Shown here in pieces: positions 32,368 through 37,463 of a stretch of 37,463 nt of DNA. Each line of letters opens with the position of its first letter. Within the stretch, counting starts at the first letter, position 1. The DNA is taken from the NCBI RefSeq assembly GCF_003172935.1, contig NZ_QGKS01000170.1, forward strand, positions 1-37,463, in the 5' to 3' direction. This DNA comes from Micromonospora sicca. GTDB taxonomy: Bacteria; Actinomycetota; Actinomycetes; Mycobacteriales; Micromonosporaceae. The position numbers and the translations under genes are program-made. The notes under the pieces are model-generated. The model ran no database searches. It had not been told where the DNA came from and saw nothing but the letters and a program-made list of their open reading frames with translations.

Positions 32368-34332
32368 TCAGCCCGGCGAGCGGTCACCTCCGCCCACCGG
32401 CACCGGCGTCCGTCGGGCGCGGGCCGGCAGGACCACCCAGGCGAGGACCACACTCGCGACGAAAACCACGAGAAGGTACGTACCGAGTGTAGCCAGAGCG
32501 ATACTCGCAATTCCGGCGATTGACGCGACCGCCAGCACCACCGAGCGACCATCCCAGCCCAGCGTGGCGGCGTGCAGCGGCGGGGCCGCCTGCCGCTTCT
32601 CCAGCCGGGCGGTCAGGTCGTAGTGGTGCAGGGTGAGCACGAAGACGTACCCGAAGATCAGCCAGGCCGGCGCGCGGCCGGCCACCCCGACGGCGATCGC
32701 GAAGAGGTACTCCCCGGCCCGCAGCGCGGCCGGCACCAGCCAGTCCAGCGGCCCGGCGTGCGCCGCGCGCGCCCCGAACCCGCCGGCCAGCAGCACCAGC
32801 AGGCCCACCGGCACGGCCCAGCCCGGCAGCCGGCCGTCGGCGTGCACCGTACGCAGCGCGGCGACCAGCAGCACCGCCGCACCCAGCGCGCCGAACACCG
32901 CCAGCGCCAGCGGCCCGCGCGACACCGGCAGCGTCCGGGCCAGCGGCCCGTCGTCGCGGTGCAGGGTGGCGTCGACCGTGGTCAGCACGGGCACCCGCAT
33001 CCAACGGGCGCGCAGCGTCCGCAACGCCCCGGTGTACGCGAACGCCAACGTCCCCCAGACCAGCACCACGCAGAGCGCCACCAGCGGACCGAACAGCGCG
33101 GCGGTCAGCGCGATCAGCGCCCACCGCTCGCCGATCGGGAAGACCACCGTCCGCTTCAGCCAGTACGACACCGAGCCGGTGTCCGCCTGCACCTTCGTCG
33201 AGGCGGCGTTCAGCTTCCCGCCGATGCCGCCGGCGTCCCCGGTCGCCGGGCGGGGCCGGCGGGCGGCCTCGTCGTGCAGCACGCCGTACCAGGTGTCGGT
33301 CATGTGCCGGACGGTCTGCAGGGTCATCGCGGCGATGGCGAGGGCCCAGCCGTAGCGGAAACCGGCGTGCGTGGCGCCGTAGCCGAGACCGGCGTAGACC
33401 AGGTACTCCTTGGCCCGGTCGGCCATGGTGTCCAGCCAGCCGCCCCAGGCGCTGAAGTGCCGGGTGTAACGGGCCAGCTGGCCGTCCACGCAGTCCAGCA
33501 CGAAACCCAGGTAGAGCAGGACCGCCCCGGCGACCAGCGCGGGGCGTCCGCCGACCCCGAAGAGCACCGCCGCCGCCACCGCGAAGGCCACCGAGATCAT
33601 GGTGACCGCGGTTGGGCCCAGCCCGATCCGGGCCGCCGCCTTCGCCACGTACGGCGACCAGGTGCTGACGAAGAACGTGGTGAAGAAGTCGTCCCGTTCC
33701 TTCACCGACAGTCGCAGCTCGGCCCGGTCCTCGTCGACCGCGGCGACGGCCGCCTCGGCGGCGGCCCGACCGGCCGGATCGACGACCCGGTGCGCGACGA
33801 GCAGGCGTACCCGGTGGGCGAAGGCCAGCGTGCCGCAGGCCGCGAGTTCGGCGAAGAGCCGGTCCACCGCAGACCCGGCCGACGGGGCCGCGGCCCCGGG
33901 CCCGGCTGCCGTCGCGGCCGACCGGGCGGCGGCGGCCAGGGCGGGCAGGTCGCCGACGCCGACCCGCAGCGCGCCACCGAAGACGCCCGTCGCGTCGTGC
34001 AGCTCGCCGGGGTCACCGACCGCGATCACCTGGCCGCGCTCGTCCCGGACCGCGACCTGCCCGGGCGCGGGCGAATCGGTGAGCACCAACGCCACCGTCG
34101 GCCCGACCGGGCTGGTCGCCAGGTGCTTGAGTACCGCCGTGTGCGCCACCAGGTCGGTGCCGCTGACCAGCACCGGGCCGCCGGCGTCGGCCACCAGCGC
34201 GGCCAGCTCGGACAGGTCGGCGGCGACCCGCACCTCGGCCGCGCCGGCCCGCCGCCACTGCCCGGCCAGGCGCTCCCCGGCCTCGTCCGTCCCGCCCGCA
34301 TGGCCGGCGGCGAGCACGATCGCGAGCGTCAC
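32368..34332 (-). CDS. CDP-alcohol phosphotransferase with degenerate nucleotidyltransferase-like N-terminus (DUF5941 type)
   Basis: A 654-residue membrane protein. Residues 1 to about 205 resemble a nucleotidyltransferase fold (LAIVLAAGHAGG at the start, VLVSGTDLVAHTAVLKHLA), but the usual GxGxR/K loop of active sugar or polyol cytidylyltransferases is missing. The central CDP-alcohol phosphatidyltransferase domain has the full DGx2ARx8Gx3Dx3D signature in DCVDGQLARY and GGWLDTMAD (about 280-304). Further membrane segments follow to the C-terminus, matching the DUF5941-type extension I know from actinomycetes. GTG 34332 overlaps the ABC ATPase stop by 4 bp (GTGA). A lipid-linked polyol-phosphate intermediate for the wall polymer is a plausible product. 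Confidence 0.88.
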   Translation of the reverse strand: MTLAIVLAAGHAGGTDEAGERLAGQWRRAGAAEVRVAADLSELAALVADAGGPVLVSGTDLVAHTAVLKHLATSPVGPTVALVLTDSPAPGQVAVRDERGQVIAVGDPGELHDATGVFGGALRVGVGDLPALAAAARSAATAAGPGAAAPSAGSAVDRLFAELAACGTLAFAHRVRLLVAHRVVDPAGRAAAEAAVAAVDEDRAELRLSVKERDDFFTTFFVSTWSPYVAKAAARIGLGPTAVTMISVAFAVAAAVLFGVGGRPALVAGAVLLYLGFVLDCVDGQLARYTRHFSAWGGWLDTMADRAKEYLVYAGLGYGATHAGFRYGWALAIAAMTLQTVRHMTDTWYGVLHDEAARRPRPATGDAGGIGGKLNAASTKVQADTGSVSYWLKRTVVFPIGERWALIALTAALFGPLVALCVVLVWGTLAFAYTGALRTLRARWMRVPVLTTVDATLHRDDGPLARTLPVSRGPLALAVFGALGAAVLLVAALRTVHADGRLPGWAVPVGLLVLLAGGFGARAAHAGPLDWLVPAALRAGEYLFAIAVGVAGRAPAWLIFGYVFVLTLHHYDLTARLEKRQAAPPLHAATLGWDGRSVVLAVASIAGIASIALATLGTYLLVVFVASVVLAWVVLPARARRTPVPVGGGDRSPG

Positions 34333-35069
34333 CGCGGTGCCGCGCCGGCGTAGGCGGCGAGCGCCTCGTCGATCGTCCCGTCGACCGTCAGCCGACCCGC
34401 GTCGAGGTAGAGCCCCCGACGACAGAACCGGGTGAGGTCCTTTTCGTTGTGTGACACCAGCACCAGCGTGCGCCCTTCCGCGAGAAGTCGCTCGATGGTC
34501 GCATAGCACTTGGCGCGGAACTCCGCGTCCCCGACCGCGGTCACCTCGTCCACCAGCAGGACGGGGTGCGGCAGGTGCGCGATCACCGCGAAGCCGAGCC
34601 GGACCTTCATCCCGGACGAGTAGTGGCGTACCGAGGTGTCGATCGAGCGCTCGACCTGCTCGCCGGCGAACGAGACGATCTCGTCGAAGTGCCGGCGCAG
34701 GTAGCCGGTGGAGAGCCCGTGCAGGCCGCCGACCAGGTAGAGGTTCTCCCGGCCGGTCAGGTCGTTGGAGAAGCCGGCGGAGAGTTCCAGCAGCGGCGCC
34801 ACCTCCCCGTGCACCCGGATCCGGCCCTCGTCCGGAATGAGCACCCCGGCGATCAGCCGCAACAGCGTGCTCTTCCCGGTGCCGTTGCGCCCCACCACGC
34901 CGACCGTCTCGCCCGGCTCGATCCGGAACGACACGTCGCGCAGCGGCCAGAACTGGCCGCTTGCCGCAGTCCGCCCGCCCCGGTGGATGAGCAGTTCCCG
35001 CAGCCGGAGCTGGCGACGCCGGTTGCGGACGAACCGGATGCCGAGGCCCTCCGCCTCGATGATCGCCAT
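34329..35069 (-). CDS. Polysaccharide/teichoic acid ABC exporter ATPase (TagH-like)
   Basis: A 246-residue ATPase of the ABC-2 polysaccharide and teichoic-acid exporters. Walker A is GRNGTGKS (60-67), the signature is HYSSGMKVRL (about 148-157), and Walker B is VLLVDEV with VGDAEF following, typical of this subfamily. The N-terminal LRELLIHRGG linker with the spaced beta strand before Walker A is also typical. It lacks a C-terminal carbohydrate-binding domain, so it handles lipid-linked polymers without chain-length recognition. ATG 35069 follows the permease stop with no gap, and its stop overlaps the next gene by 4 bp. Confidence 0.95.
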   Translation of the reverse strand: MAIIEAEGLGIRFVRNRRRQLRLRELLIHRGGRTAASGQFWPLRDVSFRIEPGETVGVVGRNGTGKSTLLRLIAGVLIPDEGRIRVHGEVAPLLELSAGFSNDLTGRENLYLVGGLHGLSTGYLRRHFDEIVSFAGEQVERSIDTSVRHYSSGMKVRLGFAVIAHLPHPVLLVDEVTAVGDAEFRAKCYATIERLLAEGRTLVLVSHNEKDLTRFCRRGLYLDAGRLTVDGTIDEALAAYAGAAPR

Positions 35070-35897
35070 TCACAGTTCCTTGAGCACGGCCGGTTCGAGT
35101 CGGCGGAACGACCACCAGCCGAACGCCAGCACCAGCAGGCTGCCCAGCACGGTGGTGGCGAGCAGCCGGGCGTCCGGGAACTCGTCCGGGTACCAGATGG
35201 CGTGGTGCAACTGGAAGATGCCGACCAGCGGGTTCAGCTCGTAGGCCAGCTTCAGCCAGCCGGGCATGCCGGAGTCCCGGACCAGGCTGAGCGGATAGAT
35301 GATCGGGGTGGCGTAGAAGAGCACCCGGATGATCAGCCGCATGAACCGCTCGATGTCCCGCATCAGCACGTTCCACGCCGACAGCAGCAGCGCGATCCCC
35401 ACCAGCAGGACGAGCTGCACCGTGACCGCCAGCGGCAGGGCGAGCACGGACCAGCCGGGGTGGATCTTCCCGTGCGCCGCGTACACCGCGGCGATGCCGA
35501 CGAGGATGGGCAGGCCGGCGGCGTACTCGGCGAAGCGGCCGGTGACCCGGCCGATCGGGAAGACCTGGCGGGGCAGGTTCATCGTGGTGATCAGCCGGGC
35601 CTGACCGGTCAACGCGTTCGTCGCCTCGTTGATCGCCGAACTGGCCCACATCCAGGCGAAGATGCCGGTGATCAGGAAGAGCGGGTACGACCCCGCCGCG
35701 TCGCCCAGGTGCCGGCGGGTGGCCCCGGAATAGAGCACCCCGAACACGAACCAGTAGATCGCGCCCATGCCGAGCGGCTCGATCAACGACCAGAGGTAGC
35801 CCAGCACCGACTGCTGGTACTTCACCGCGAGGTCCCGCTTGACCAGGATGCGCAGCGAGTTGCGGGCCGACCAGAGCGCACCGACGCCTGACGTCAC
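35070..35897 (-). CDS. ABC-2 type polysaccharide/teichoic acid export permease (TagG-like)
   Basis: A 275-residue six-helix ABC-2 permease. The N-terminal amphipathic segment LRILVKRDLAVKYQQSVLGY and LWSLIEPLGMGAIYWFVF are family hallmarks. Also typical are MNLPRQVFPIGRV in the coupling region and FYATPIIYPLSLV with YELNPLVGIFQL near the end. It pairs with the TagH-like ATPase encoded immediately downstream, and they flip lipid-linked polymer across the membrane. The GTG start has GAGGAGGGG just upstream. It is the first gene of the four-gene operon, starting 69 bp downstream of the serine dehydratase stop. Confidence 0.95.
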   Translation of the reverse strand: MTSGVGALWSARNSLRILVKRDLAVKYQQSVLGYLWSLIEPLGMGAIYWFVFGVLYSGATRRHLGDAAGSYPLFLITGIFAWMWASSAINEATNALTGQARLITTMNLPRQVFPIGRVTGRFAEYAAGLPILVGIAAVYAAHGKIHPGWSVLALPLAVTVQLVLLVGIALLLSAWNVLMRDIERFMRLIIRVLFYATPIIYPLSLVRDSGMPGWLKLAYELNPLVGIFQLHHAIWYPDEFPDARLLATTVLGSLLVLAFGWWSFRRLEPAVLKEL

Positions 35898-35946
35898 CGG
35901 CCCCTCCTCGCTTCCCGCCGCTCGTCGCCGACATCGGCGGGCTCGG

Positions 35947-35962
35947 GGCGGGTCACCCCGCC
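35947..35962 (-). terminator. Hairpin terminator after serine dehydratase
   Basis: On the minus strand GGCGGG-GTGA-CCCGCC gives a perfect 6-bp stem closed by a GNRA tetraloop, five bases after the serine dehydratase stop. A second hairpin (CGCCGA-CA-TCGGCG, 35926-35939) follows. The pair separates the gene from the wall-polymer operon. Confidence 0.65.
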
Positions 35963-35966
35963 GGGC

Positions 35967-37337
<1,371 letters not shown>

Positions 37338-37463
37338 GGCTGCACTTTCCTCGCCGTCGTGCCCCGTTGTGCGGAACACGGCCCGGTCGTGCCGACCCGG
37401 TCCGGAGCGGCTGGCGGGTGCCCGGGGTGTGGGCGCCCGACCGGCCAGCCTACCCGCCCAGGT

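Noticed and set aside
30209..32623. An 804-codon plus-strand frame opposite the glycosyltransferase
   Set aside because: Antisense shadow with Val/Pro/His/Gln-rich composition; the minus frame has two recognised catalytic domains.
34333..35934. Extension of the CDP-alcohol transferase frame upstream across the ABC genes
   Set aside because: The upstream translation is an out-of-frame reading of the ATPase and permease; the GTGA overlap at 34329-34332 marks the true start.

Overview
The window is about 37 kb of very GC-rich DNA whose genes use G or C at nearly every third codon position. Gene content (an actinobacterial ESX-type secretion locus, MsmK-like ATPase, MT0933-like antitoxin family, DUF5941/CDP-alcohol transferase, an FDOR/PPOX-type protein) and GTG-rich, often leaderless starts point to a filamentous actinomycete. 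Micromonosporaceae (a Micromonospora-like genus) is the best guess; this is inference from style and gene content, not from a marker gene.

Region 1 (1-14.1 kb) is a compact type VII secretion (ESX, T7SSa) locus. Minus strand: eccC (FtsK/SpoIIIE-type motor ATPase), a pair of small WXG100 proteins, the membrane mycosin protease mycP, a WXG-less helical hairpin protein, and a long WXG protein cut off by the window start. Plus strand: eccD, eccB, then a second hairpin protein and a second long WXG protein. eccE lies on the minus strand between eccD and eccB. The core components EccB, C, D, E and MycP are all present; EccA, EspG and PE/PPE genes are not seen here. The two 'hairpin + long WXG' gene pairs sit at opposite ends of the locus, point outwards, and look like two parallel secreted heterodimer modules. 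This is the most interesting pattern in the window.

Region 2 (14.1-25 kb) is a mixed housekeeping and accessory stretch: a small exported protein, a membrane-anchored coiled-coil protein, a YkvA/DUF1232 membrane protein, a PPOX/FDOR family protein, a secreted C39-like cysteine peptidase, a HAD hydrolase, a PhoA-type alkaline phosphatase, a frameshifted and truncated hemerythrin (HHE) pseudogene, an Lrp/AsnC regulator divergent from an SMP-30/gluconolactonase gene, an MT0933-like small protein, an AI-2E family transporter, an alpha/beta hydrolase, and a MerR regulator overlapping a WCPPC thioredoxin.

Region 3 (25-30 kb) concerns sugar metabolism. A beta-phosphoglucomutase and a GH65 disaccharide phosphorylase form a two-gene operon, followed by a hotdog thioesterase and an orphan MsmK/UgpC-type sugar ABC ATPase. 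The ATPase gene is preceded by a tiny leader ORF with a rare TTA codon.

Region 4 (30-36 kb, minus strand) is a four-gene wall-glycopolymer operon: an ABC-2 permease and ATPase (TagG/TagH-like), a CDP-alcohol phosphotransferase with a degenerate nucleotidyltransferase-like N-terminus, and a two-domain glycosyltransferase plus CDP-glycerol glycerophosphotransferase. The window ends with a single-chain iron-sulfur L-serine dehydratase.

Regulatory features recur. Five genes start exactly six bases after a TANNNT hexamer, a leaderless-promoter signature. Several convergent or operon-ending junctions carry strong GC-rich hairpins, including one with a 20-bp perfect stem.
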